NCBI GenBank assembly: GCA_905233405.1
Contig: CAJOEG010000132.1
Span: 1-8,435, forward strand
Direction of reading: 5' to 3'
Origin: an uncultured Bacteroidales bacterium
GTDB lineage: Bacteria > Bacteroidota > Bacteroidia > Bacteroidales > ML635J-15
Length of the DNA: 8,435 bases
The translations under genes were made by a program, and so were the position numbers. Of the stretch, positions 1-6,270 are shown piece by piece (within the stretch, counting starts at the first letter, position 1; each line of letters opens with the position of its first letter). The notes beneath the pieces were generated by a model. That model was not told the origin of the DNA. It searched no databases and saw nothing but the letters and a program-made list of their open reading frames with translations.

Positions 1-923
1 AAAACAACCACCCATACTATTATGTTTCACGTAATTCGGGCAACTGGGAGTTCGAGCGCATAATTAAAAACGTTACGGGAACGCAAATCGGACTTTCGGG
101 ATTTGTTGCTTTTACAAAGGACAGTCTTGCCAACCTTACATTTGCATTTCCAAAGCGCTCGATGAAGGAGAAGCATGAGTTTACAAAGGTGAAACTGCTG
201 CATGGCGTAAACGACACCTGCTACGACATATTTACCAATGTAGATTCGCTGATGGTTGACTGTACAACCGACTTTACTGAAGGTTATACCGAAATGGTGT
301 ATTCTCATTCGTTCGACTCGCTGGTATTTAGGTTTGTTCGTAATGTAGATTCGCGTGCGAAGGCAGAGATGCATGTGCACGGAGTTTTGGTCGAGGATTC
401 GTTGCCGAATGTAAATTTCATAACCATAGGAACAAATGGAGCTTCAACCGAATCGTACATAAAGGAAAAATACGTGCTTGAGCAGCTTGAAGTAGTGAAG
501 CCCGATCTTGCCATTGTTGCCTTGGGTGTGAACGATGCGTCGGGAACTAATTTCGACAAGGGCAGATTCGTTCAGAACTACAAGAAAATCGTGAATGCAA
601 TATTGGAGACTAATCCCGACTGCGCAATTATCTTTGTCAGCAACAACGATTTCTGTACAAAACGTGGAGGTAACAATCAAAACCAGTCTTTGGTGGTTGA
701 GGCGATGAAGGATTTGTCAAAAACTTATCACGCATCGTTGTGGAATCTTTTTGCTGTAATGGGCGGGCAACGCTCAATATACACCTGGCAAAAACACGGA
801 CTTGCAAACACAGACAAGATTCATTTTACCAACGACGGCTACACGTTGGAAGGTGACTTGCTTTTTGGTGCGATACTTAGGGAGTACGAGAAGCATCTGA
901 AAGGTTGGGCGAAAAGCGAATGA
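1..923 (+). CDS. SGNH/GDSL-family esterase, C-terminal part (5' end outside window)
   Basis: The reading frame is open from the left edge (first whole codon at base 3) to TGA at 921-923. The ATG at 162 is internal, because similar protein continues before it (for example LSGFVAF and LTFAFP). A beta-rich stretch without catalytic motifs fills roughly bases 75-400. An SGNH-like core follows: IGTNGAS (about 426-446) resembles block II, LGVNDAS (about 522-542) is block III with the oxyanion Asn at 531-533, and DKIHFTNDGY contains the block V Asp (813-815) and His (822-824). Block I with the nucleophilic Ser (GDS) is not visible and must lie upstream. A beta-sandwich between blocks I and II would resemble the peptidoglycan O-acetylesterase Ape1; that comparison is from family knowledge. 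The likely role is removing or transferring acyl groups on a cell-envelope glycan, supported by the MBOAT gene at 3477. The exact substrate is unknown. The stop codon lies 5 bases from that of the convergent gene at 929. Confidence 0.85.
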   Translation, partial: NNHPYYYVSRNSGNWEFERIIKNVTGTQIGLSGFVAFTKDSLANLTFAFPKRSMKEKHEFTKVKLLHGVNDTCYDIFTNVDSLMVDCTTDFTEGYTEMVYSHSFDSLVFRFVRNVDSRAKAEMHVHGVLVEDSLPNVNFITIGTNGASTESYIKEKYVLEQLEVVKPDLAIVALGVNDASGTNFDKGRFVQNYKKIVNAILETNPDCAIIFVSNNDFCTKRGGNNQNQSLVVEAMKDLSKTYHASLWNLFAVMGGQRSIYTWQKHGLANTDKIHFTNDGYTLEGDLLFGAILREYEKHLKGWAKSE

Positions 924-928
924 TTTCT

Positions 929-1885
929 TTACAACTTTTCTATTGCAAACCTCAGATTTGTTTTGTTTTCGTTCATGTAGTTTAGTGCATCCAAAGTTTC
1001 ATACGATGACGAACAATATTCTTCCGATTTGATAGCCTCTGTTTGGGAAGCAGGAAATATGAATTTTGGACAATTGGGTACAGGTACCCCTTCGGTGTCG
1101 GTAATTACAAGCCTAAGAATGTCGCTGCCTGTTGCTCCCGAAACCTTCATTTTGTCAAGGCGCAGATTGACGCTGTCAATAAATATGTCGGCTGTGTAAG
1201 TCGTAGGTGTCACATTGCTGTAGCCATTTAAATCCAATGGCTTAAGGCTTAAGAAAGGTACATTTTCGTCAATGTTGAGAACCAGACTATAATATGGACG
1301 AGAGGATTCTTTATAGACTGAATATATGATTGCCGTTTGTACTGAAATTAGCACAACACATACGATTGCAAATATAAAGCGAAAGCGCTTTTTCTTATTT
1401 TGGGCATTTTTTACCTGCCGGTCATACTGCTCCAGATACTTTTTTACATCAGGATATTCATAAAAACCGTCAAGTTTAGATTTCACATCCTTTATTTGTA
1501 TTAATAGTGTAGGGTCGTAAAAGTATTCCTTTTTGTTGCTATTCTTGCCCTTTAAAAATTTTTCAACATGCCTTTTCTTGTAAAGGTCATATCTACCCTC
1601 CATTTTCCATTTATATGATAATACATCTATTTTTTCAGCAATGGCATATATTATAGAAAATAGTCCAACCAACCAGGCAACTACAGAGAGAATTAGGGTC
1701 GCGATGTTTCCACTTCTTGCATAAATGATATATAATATTAGAAAAACCGATATCAATATTAGAAAATTTGCAATATTTACCCTAAAAATTGCACCGATAG
1801 ATCTCGGATATGAATTTTTGTATTGTTTCAGCAGGGCTTCAAGATCCTCGCTGACCTCTTGAAAATATTTTTTGTCTTGATTCAT
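929..1885 (-). CDS. Three-segment membrane protein of unknown function
   Basis: I do not recognise this 318-residue protein. A charged cytosolic start (MNQDKKYFQEVSEDLEALL) is followed by two close hydrophobic segments at about 39-56 and 61-83. A basic, Tyr/Lys-rich cytosolic loop of about 85 residues follows, then a third segment at about 168-190, preceded by the positive patch KKKRFRF. Residues 191-318 form a predicted extracytoplasmic, beta-rich domain with Cys at 272 and 291 that could form a disulfide. No signal peptide or enzymatic motif is visible. ATG is at 1883-1885, 11 bases after the stop of the zinc-ribbon gene, so the two are almost certainly co-transcribed with no internal promoter. 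The order of membrane segments matches that of the partner and the C-terminal domains may be related, which suggests a paired membrane complex. That is inference. Base content is AT-rich: sample lines starting at 1621 and 1741 count 32% and 27% GC. Confidence 0.85.
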   Translation of the reverse strand: MNQDKKYFQEVSEDLEALLKQYKNSYPRSIGAIFRVNIANFLILISVFLILYIIYARSGNIATLILSVVAWLVGLFSIIYAIAEKIDVLSYKWKMEGRYDLYKKRHVEKFLKGKNSNKKEYFYDPTLLIQIKDVKSKLDGFYEYPDVKKYLEQYDRQVKNAQNKKKRFRFIFAIVCVVLISVQTAIIYSVYKESSRPYYSLVLNIDENVPFLSLKPLDLNGYSNVTPTTYTADIFIDSVNLRLDKMKVSGATGSDILRLVITDTEGVPVPNCPKFIFPASQTEAIKSEEYCSSSYETLDALNYMNENKTNLRFAIEKL

Positions 1886-1896
1886 TGCTTTATCTT

Positions 1897-3330
1897 TTAG
1901 AAAACGGTATAATAGTATGCACTGTCCATAATATCTTTTATTTCCTGGGTGCTAGAGATTGTATCCATTGAAACGAAGTCGGCATAGTAGCTGCCCGAAC
2001 CTTTTTTGAGGAACGAATACACATTGTCGCAGCATCCGTTTTTTAAGTTTCCCTTTTCTATTCTTATTGGATAGATTCTTTCCCCGACAGGTTTTAAATC
2101 CTTGCTCCATAGACAAACACATAAATCTGTAGTGTCGGGAGCATCTATTGTCACACCTTTCGACTCCAATCTTATTCCACTCACTCTTAGTTTGTAATCC
2201 ATTTTACCACTAGGCGATATTATAAAAGGTTCAGAATCTTTGTTAAGAGCATCAAAAGTTAGACAAGCCTTTCCTTTTGCCGAGAAATATTCCTGATAAC
2301 GAGAATGTATGCCCCCATTAGGATCCGCTTCGATGTTTTTTTGCATTTCAGAAACCTTGTAAATTTCAAGGTGGAGTTCGCGGTTGTCCAAATATTCTTC
2401 ATTTGGTGTACGAGATAATGTTACTGTTGGAACAATAGCTGCCAGAGCAAGTGCCAAAATAATCATTGCCAATATACTAGTATTTTTATTGCGGACTTTT
2501 TTCAGGCCAGTTACCGTAGTTTTAAATTCTGCAAGAACATTTTTGGCTTCAATGTCGTCACCATAGAGAGTCGAAATATTCCGCTTGTATTTTTCCAGAT
2601 CGTAGAGTGAGGAGTAGAATGTATCTTCCGCTTTATATACAGGCGATTTTGCATCGTATGTGCCCCATTCTATTTTATAAACAATCCAAATCAATATGAC
2701 CGCAGGAATAACCATCAGTGGGAACGTGATTCCTGCAATAAGTGACACTATGGCAAGAAATGTCAATACCAAATACAATCTATAAAAGAAGACGTCCTTG
2801 ACTGTAGGCTTAGGTATTCTTTTTATCTCGGTAATTTGTATTTCAATCTTAATTATAAGGTTCTTTATGTTAAAGTCGGAACCAGCATGCTCCTGCAATA
2901 TGTGTCCGCACGAAAGACAGATGTTGCTCACCAATGGGAAGGGGGCTCCGCAGTCGGGACAGTTTGTAGGGTTGCTGTGCTCTTCGGCGGTCTTTCTGTT
3001 CTCATTTTTGATGATGTAGGCTTCTTCTCCCGAAATGCTGTTTAAATCAGGTGACGGATATTTATTATTCACTATTTTCTCGCCGCAGTAGAAACATACG
3101 TCGGAGAGGAGGGGAATCTGTGCCCCACAATGTGGACAATGAGTAAGATCTTCTTTTGTGTAATATTTCAAACGTTCGGAAAAAGCCTTGTCGAGATATG
3201 CGTTTATCTCTTCCTCGGCTGTGCCTTCTTCAATTGCCGCCTTTACTATGGTTTGTCTTTCAACGTATGTCATAACCCTGTCTCTCTGAGCAAGTGCGGT
3301 CAGTTGCGCTATTTTATTTGAAATTGCCAT
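1897..3330 (-). CDS. Double zinc-ribbon membrane protein of unknown function
   Basis: The protein has 477 residues from the ATG at 3328-3330. Residues 4-55 are helical and contain ERQTIVKAAIEEG, a pattern I associate with helical N-termini of other Bacteroidota zinc-ribbon proteins. Two zinc ribbons follow: CPHC...CFYC (Cys 65, 68, 79, 82) and CPDC...CLSC (Cys 124, 127, 138, 141), sharing the same inner spacing and an LVS/LLS motif. Hydrophobic segments lie at about 184-201 and 203-219 and, after an 80-residue charged loop, at 284-302. Residues 305-477 form a predicted extracytoplasmic domain. The ribbons probably serve protein or nucleic-acid contacts on the cytosolic side. The frame stays open to an ATG at 3414, but a TAnnTTTG promoter at 3348-3355 lies inside that extension and the extra residues look like translated AT-rich leader, so the shorter start is preferred. 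It is the first gene of an operon with the one ending at 929. Function is unknown. Confidence 0.85.
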   Translation of the reverse strand: MAISNKIAQLTALAQRDRVMTYVERQTIVKAAIEEGTAEEEINAYLDKAFSERLKYYTKEDLTHCPHCGAQIPLLSDVCFYCGEKIVNNKYPSPDLNSISGEEAYIIKNENRKTAEEHSNPTNCPDCGAPFPLVSNICLSCGHILQEHAGSDFNIKNLIIKIEIQITEIKRIPKPTVKDVFFYRLYLVLTFLAIVSLIAGITFPLMVIPAVILIWIVYKIEWGTYDAKSPVYKAEDTFYSSLYDLEKYKRNISTLYGDDIEAKNVLAEFKTTVTGLKKVRNKNTSILAMIILALALAAIVPTVTLSRTPNEEYLDNRELHLEIYKVSEMQKNIEADPNGGIHSRYQEYFSAKGKACLTFDALNKDSEPFIISPSGKMDYKLRVSGIRLESKGVTIDAPDTTDLCVCLWSKDLKPVGERIYPIRIEKGNLKNGCCDNVYSFLKKGSGSYYADFVSMDTISSTQEIKDIMDSAYYYTVF

Positions 3331-3347
3331 GAAAATATAAATTTGTG

Positions 3348-3355
3348 CAAAGATA
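3348..3355 (-). promoter_or_regulatory. Bacteroidota -7 promoter element of the zinc-ribbon operon
   Basis: On the minus strand the sequence is TATCTTTG followed by CAC, an exact match to TAnnTTTG. It lies 17 bases before the ATG at 3330, which implies a very short leader. I found no clear TTTG at the -33 position. There is no Shine-Dalgarno sequence in the AT-rich leader, as is common in this phylum. Confidence 0.6.
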
Positions 3356-3412
3356 ATGAAAGATTTGATGATTTGAGAAATCAATAGATTCAAAAAAAAT
3401 ATAAAATCTTTC

Positions 3413-3440
3413 AATTGTAAATTGTACTTCGTACTTCGTA
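3413..3440 (+). repeat. Heptamer repeat block (2 x AATTGTA, 2 x CTTCGTA)
   Basis: Four consecutive 7-bp units fill this block without gaps: AATTGTA twice, then CTTCGTA twice. All four end in GTA. The block lies in the divergent region, 9 bases before the -7 element of the MBOAT gene, and therefore covers the -10 to -45 zone upstream of that promoter. It may be a regulator-binding site or a slippage-generated microsatellite. Confidence 0.8.
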
Positions 3441-3449
3441 AATAATTTT

Positions 3450-3457
3450 TAATTTTG
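3450..3457 (+). promoter_or_regulatory. Bacteroidota -7 promoter element of the MBOAT gene
   Basis: TAATTTTG matches TAnnTTTG exactly and is followed by CGC. It ends 19 bases before the GTG start at 3477. This supports the GTG start over the downstream ATG at 3540. No convincing -33 element is seen at the usual spacing; the nearest TTG (3422-3424) is too far. An 8-bp palindrome CAAATTTG (3464-3471) lies in the leader. Confidence 0.5.
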
Positions 3458-3476
3458 CGCCCTCAAATTTGGGATT

Positions 3477-5108
3477 GTGATTGAGTTTTTGCAAGGCATA
3501 TTTCTGTACGATGAGAATTCGCCGCTGATTTTCACGAAGATGTTCTTCTGGATATTCTTCGCAGTGGTTCTATTCGGATATTCGTTCATCTGCAACAGAC
3601 CGAAACTTAGGTCGTTGTATCTGTTCCTTGCAAGCTTGTTCTTCTACTACAAGTCGAGCGGATTCTTTTTTATCCTGCTGGTAGTTAACATAATACTCAA
3701 TTATTTCATAGGCAATGCAATACATAGGTCGGAAAAGGAAGGCAGGCGAACTACCTATCTGGTACTCAGTGTTTTCATAAACCTTTTCATACTTTCGTAC
3801 TTCAAGTACACATTTTTCTTCGTCGATGCTTTCAATTCGATGTTTGGTACGCATCTGGTGGCGACAAACTACCTTGCTGGACTGTCGAATATGTTGGTTG
3901 GGACGCAGTTCAACCTGTCGGAAATATTCCTGCCGGTTGGAATTTCGTTCTATACTTTCCAGACAATGTCCTATACAATAGACATTTATCGTCGTAAGCT
4001 CGGACCTGTGAAGAATATCATCGACTTTGGATTCTATGTGTCGTTTTTCCCGCAGTTGGTTGCCGGACCTATTGTTCGTGCGTCGGAGTTTGTGCCGCAG
4101 ATTTACCAGAAATATTCGCTTACGCGCTACGAGTTCGGCTCGGCAGTGTTTATGATACTCAAAGGCTTGGTAAAGAAGATTATGATTGGCGATTACATTG
4201 CCGTCAACTTTATCGATCGCGTGTTCACCAACCCCGATATGTATACTGGTTTTGAGTCGCTTATGGCGATGTTCGGCTATTCTCTGCAACTGTACTGCGA
4301 CTTCTCTGGCTACACCGACATCGCCATAGGTGTTGCCTTGCTGATGGGCTTCCGTTTGAGCAAGAACTTCAATTCTCCGTACAAGTCGAAAAACTGTTCC
4401 GAATTCTGGACACGCTGGCACATTTCGCTGTCGTCGTGGCTCAAGGACTACCTATATATTCCACTCGGAGGAAACCGCAAGGCAACAATTGGAACCTACT
4501 TGAACTTTGGTTTCATATTGTTGGTAATCATGCTGATGGCATCGAGTTGGATTGTTACAGTTGCAATATTGGCATTTGCACTCGTGCTGTTCCTGCTGAT
4601 AAGGTTTGTACCTTCGGTGGCAGATGGCATCAAGTCGAACATCAACCGATTGATAACCATGCTTCTCGGCGGTATGTGGCACGGCTCGAGCTGGAATTTC
4701 CTCGTGTGGGGCGGGCTTAATGGCGTAGGCTTGATTTTCGACAAGTACTGGCAGAAAATATTTATGAATTTTATCAGGGTGCTTAACACCTTCCTATTTA
4801 TAACTGTAACCTGGGTATTCTTTCGTTCGCAGGATTTCGACACGGCAATAGCGATGTTCAGGAATGTATTCACCAATTTCCATTTCGAGTATGTTCCAGC
4901 AGTGATTGTGGCTTATTACAAAGTCTTCCTGCTGATGGCTTTCGGCTACCTGACGCATTGGTTCAGCGGTAGGTTGAAAGACAAGTGGCGCGACAAGTTC
5001 ATCGATATGCCGCACTGGATTCATGCTGTTGTCGTGTTGGTAGTGATATTCGCTGTATATCAGTCGATTTGCTCGGATATGCAGGCGTTCATTTATTTTC
5101 AATTCTAA
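3477..5108 (+). CDS. AlgI/DltB-like membrane-bound O-acyltransferase (MBOAT)
   Basis: This 543-residue polytopic membrane protein would transfer acyl (usually acetyl) groups from a cytosolic donor across the membrane to a polysaccharide or a partner enzyme. Family signatures are clear: FLPVGISFYTFQTMSYTID (151-169), FFPQLVAGPIVR (190-201), LQLYCDFSGYTDIAIG (270-285), FWTRWHISLSSWLKDYLYIP (310-329) and LLGGMWHGSSWNF (396-408). His315 and His402 are the two conserved histidines; the second corresponds to the proposed catalytic one. The histidines are 87 residues apart, where AlgI has about 35, owing to a hydrophobic insert at about 343-386. The start codon is GTG, with no Shine-Dalgarno sequence; the first 21 residues (MIEFLQGIFLYDENSPL...) fit Bacteroidota relatives as I remember them. 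The SGNH esterase upstream on the same strand is a plausible partner in O-acetylation of an envelope or exported glycan. The gene is 43-52% GC in sampled lines, richer than the adjacent inverted module. The acceptor is unknown, so I assign no symbol. Confidence 0.95.
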   Translation: MIEFLQGIFLYDENSPLIFTKMFFWIFFAVVLFGYSFICNRPKLRSLYLFLASLFFYYKSSGFFFILLVVNIILNYFIGNAIHRSEKEGRRTTYLVLSVFINLFILSYFKYTFFFVDAFNSMFGTHLVATNYLAGLSNMLVGTQFNLSEIFLPVGISFYTFQTMSYTIDIYRRKLGPVKNIIDFGFYVSFFPQLVAGPIVRASEFVPQIYQKYSLTRYEFGSAVFMILKGLVKKIMIGDYIAVNFIDRVFTNPDMYTGFESLMAMFGYSLQLYCDFSGYTDIAIGVALLMGFRLSKNFNSPYKSKNCSEFWTRWHISLSSWLKDYLYIPLGGNRKATIGTYLNFGFILLVIMLMASSWIVTVAILAFALVLFLLIRFVPSVADGIKSNINRLITMLLGGMWHGSSWNFLVWGGLNGVGLIFDKYWQKIFMNFIRVLNTFLFITVTWVFFRSQDFDTAIAMFRNVFTNFHFEYVPAVIVAYYKVFLLMAFGYLTHWFSGRLKDKWRDKFIDMPHWIHAVVVLVVIFAVYQSICSDMQAFIYFQF

Positions 5109-5340
5109 GGGCTGCGCCGTTTGAATGCCTACGGCGTTTCATGGGCTAACGCCTGTTTCTGAGTTTCAATGCCTACGGCGTTTGGCTTACGCCGAGCTAA
5201 AGGTTAACTTCGTTGAGGGCTTCACCGTTCTAAGTTTGATGTGATACGCACGTTTGAATGGCTGTCGCCGTTTGATGATTTGATGTGCTACGCACGTTTC
5301 TAAGTTTCAATGGCTACGCCGTTTTATGGGCTAACGCCCG
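5109..5340 (+). repeat. Array of about 12 mini-hairpin units between convergent genes
   Basis: This non-coding stretch begins directly after the MBOAT stop. It is built from units of the form arm, short TAC/TAAC-like loop, complementary arm, GTTT. Examples are GCC-TAC-GGC-GTTT at 5127-5139 and 5171-5183, GGC-TAAC-GCC at 5144-5153, GGC-TTAC-GCC at 5184-5193, AAC-TTC-GTT at 5206-5214, GGC-TGTC-GCC-GTTT at 5260-5273, GTGC-TAC-GCAC-GTTT at 5285-5299, GGC-TAC-GCC-GTTT at 5312-5324 and GGGC-TAAC-GCCC at 5328-5339. Arms differ between units but usually stay complementary. A linker CTRAGTTTSAATG recurs at 5159, 5230 and 5300. No gene fits: frames are short and stop often. It may help end transcription from both sides, though no hairpin is followed by a long T tract. 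The function is unknown. Confidence 0.8.
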
Positions 5341-5353
5341 TTAGTTTATGCCG

Positions 5354-5413
5354 TTCAAACCATTTCAAACAATCTCAAACAATTTGAAATAACCTTAAAC
5401 CATCTCAAACTGA
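5354..5413 (+). repeat. Six 10-bp direct repeats (YTCAAACMAT-like)
   Basis: Six units follow one another at exactly 10-bp spacing: TTCAAACCAT, TTCAAACAAT, CTCAAACAAT, TTGAAATAAC, CTTAAACCAT, CTCAAACTGA. The AAA of each unit recurs every 10 bases, close to one helical turn, so intrinsic bending is possible. The block ends 4 bases before the stop codon (5418-5420) of the minus-strand aminopeptidase gene. Its CAAAC words are the reverse complement of the GTTTG words that follow the hairpins in the neighbouring array, so the two blocks can partly pair in RNA. Confidence 0.8.
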
Positions 5414-5417
5414 GAAA

Positions 5418-6254
5418 CTAATAAGTCAAAATTTCATTTCCTGTTTCAGTAATCAGTATCTGGTGTTCCCATTGTGCCGATGGCTTGAGGTCCTTGGTGA
5501 CGACGGTCCAGTCGTTTTCCTCGATGAAGATTTCCTTCTTGCCCATGTTAATCATCGGTTCGATGGTGAAAGTCATACCTGGGATGATAAGTTCTTCGGT
5601 GCCACGCTTGCCATAGTGCAAAACCTCGGGCGGTTCATGGAATTTCACACCGCAGCCGTGTCCGCAAAGTTCGCGCACGACGGAATAACCGTTCTTTTCG
5701 GCATGTTCCTGAATAGCAGCACCAACGTCGCCCATACGAGCCCACGGTTGGGCGGTGGCGATGCCAATTTCGAGGCATTCCTTTGTCACCTTTACCAGTC
5801 GCTTGCATTCCTCGCTCACATCGCCAATCATAAACATTCTCGATGCATCGGAGAAATAGCGGTTGTATATTGTTGATACGTCAACGTTTACAATATCGCC
5901 ATTGCGCAGAAATTCCTTCTTGCTCGGGATTCCGTGGCAGACGATTTCGTTGCGCGACACACAGCAGCTCTTTGGATAGCCTTCGTAGTGGAGTGGGGCG
6001 GGAATTGCGCCGTGCAAGGTGGTGAATTCATAAACCATATCGTCAACATCCTGGGTTGTTATGCCCTCACAGATATTTTCCGAAATGTAGTCGAGCAATG
6101 CAGTGTTTATTTTTGCGCTTTCGCGTATGCCGGCAATTTGTTCTTCGCTACGAATTATTCTCAGTGGCGGAATCTTGTATCCCTTTGCACGGTATTCCTT
6201 TATTTTGTTCCGCAGTTCTATCGGTAGAAGCGGTGCGTATTCCTTCTTTGACAT
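5418..6254 (-). CDS. map: Type I methionine aminopeptidase
   Basis: This 278-residue cytosolic metalloprotease removes the initiator Met from nascent proteins. The pita-bread fold motifs are complete. The five metal ligands are Asp125 (GDIVNVDVS), Asp136 (YFSDASRMF), His199 (GHGCG), Glu232 (TIEPM) and Glu263 (QWEHQ). His89 (APLHYEGYPKS) and His206 (KFHEPP) match the substrate-site histidines of E. coli MetAP. The core is preceded by an extension of about 35 residues (PLLPIELRNKIKEYRAKGYK...) absent from the E. coli enzyme; it contains a PxxP motif as in actinobacterial type 1c enzymes, but no zinc-binding cysteines. ATG is at 6252-6254, 16 bases after a -7 element. The gene stands alone, not in a ribosomal-protein/secY/infA cluster, so it may be one of two map copies, as in many Bacteroidota. 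The map transcript ends towards the repeat arrays at 5109-5413. Confidence 0.96.
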   Translation of the reverse strand: MSKKEYAPLLPIELRNKIKEYRAKGYKIPPLRIIRSEEQIAGIRESAKINTALLDYISENICEGITTQDVDDMVYEFTTLHGAIPAPLHYEGYPKSCCVSRNEIVCHGIPSKKEFLRNGDIVNVDVSTIYNRYFSDASRMFMIGDVSEECKRLVKVTKECLEIGIATAQPWARMGDVGAAIQEHAEKNGYSVVRELCGHGCGVKFHEPPEVLHYGKRGTEELIIPGMTFTIEPMINMGKKEIFIEENDWTVVTKDLKPSAQWEHQILITETGNEILTY

Positions 6255-6270
6255 CGTTTGAATTTTTGCG

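Noticed and set aside
929..3330. Mobile element or phage cargo
   Set aside because: No transposase, integrase, terminal inverted repeat or target-site duplication is visible around the pair; insertion is argued only from context and composition.
3331..3414. Upstream ATG (3414) adding 28 residues to the zinc-ribbon protein, resembling a signal anchor
   Set aside because: The extension is AT-rich leader that reads as Phe/Ile/Leu by composition, and a perfect TAnnTTTG promoter lies inside it. The ATG at 3330 starts a normal helical domain.
3570..4421. 283-residue open frame on the minus strand
   Set aside because: It is fully antisense to the MBOAT gene, whose family motifs are unmistakable. 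The product is rich in Arg, His and Gln with no recognisable domain, as expected of a shadow frame.
5109..5162. Readthrough extension of the MBOAT frame after its TAA
   Set aside because: The in-frame continuation is only 17 codons before TGA and consists of the hairpin repeat, so it is not supported as coding.
5328..5345. Intrinsic terminator at GGGC-TAAC-GCCC
   Set aside because: The 4-bp stem is too short and the following GTTAGTTT is not a proper T tract. It is better treated as one unit of the hairpin array.
5109..5413. CRISPR-like array
   Set aside because: The repeated parts are only 10-16 bases, differ between copies, have irregular spacing and no unique spacers of constant length; no cas gene is near.
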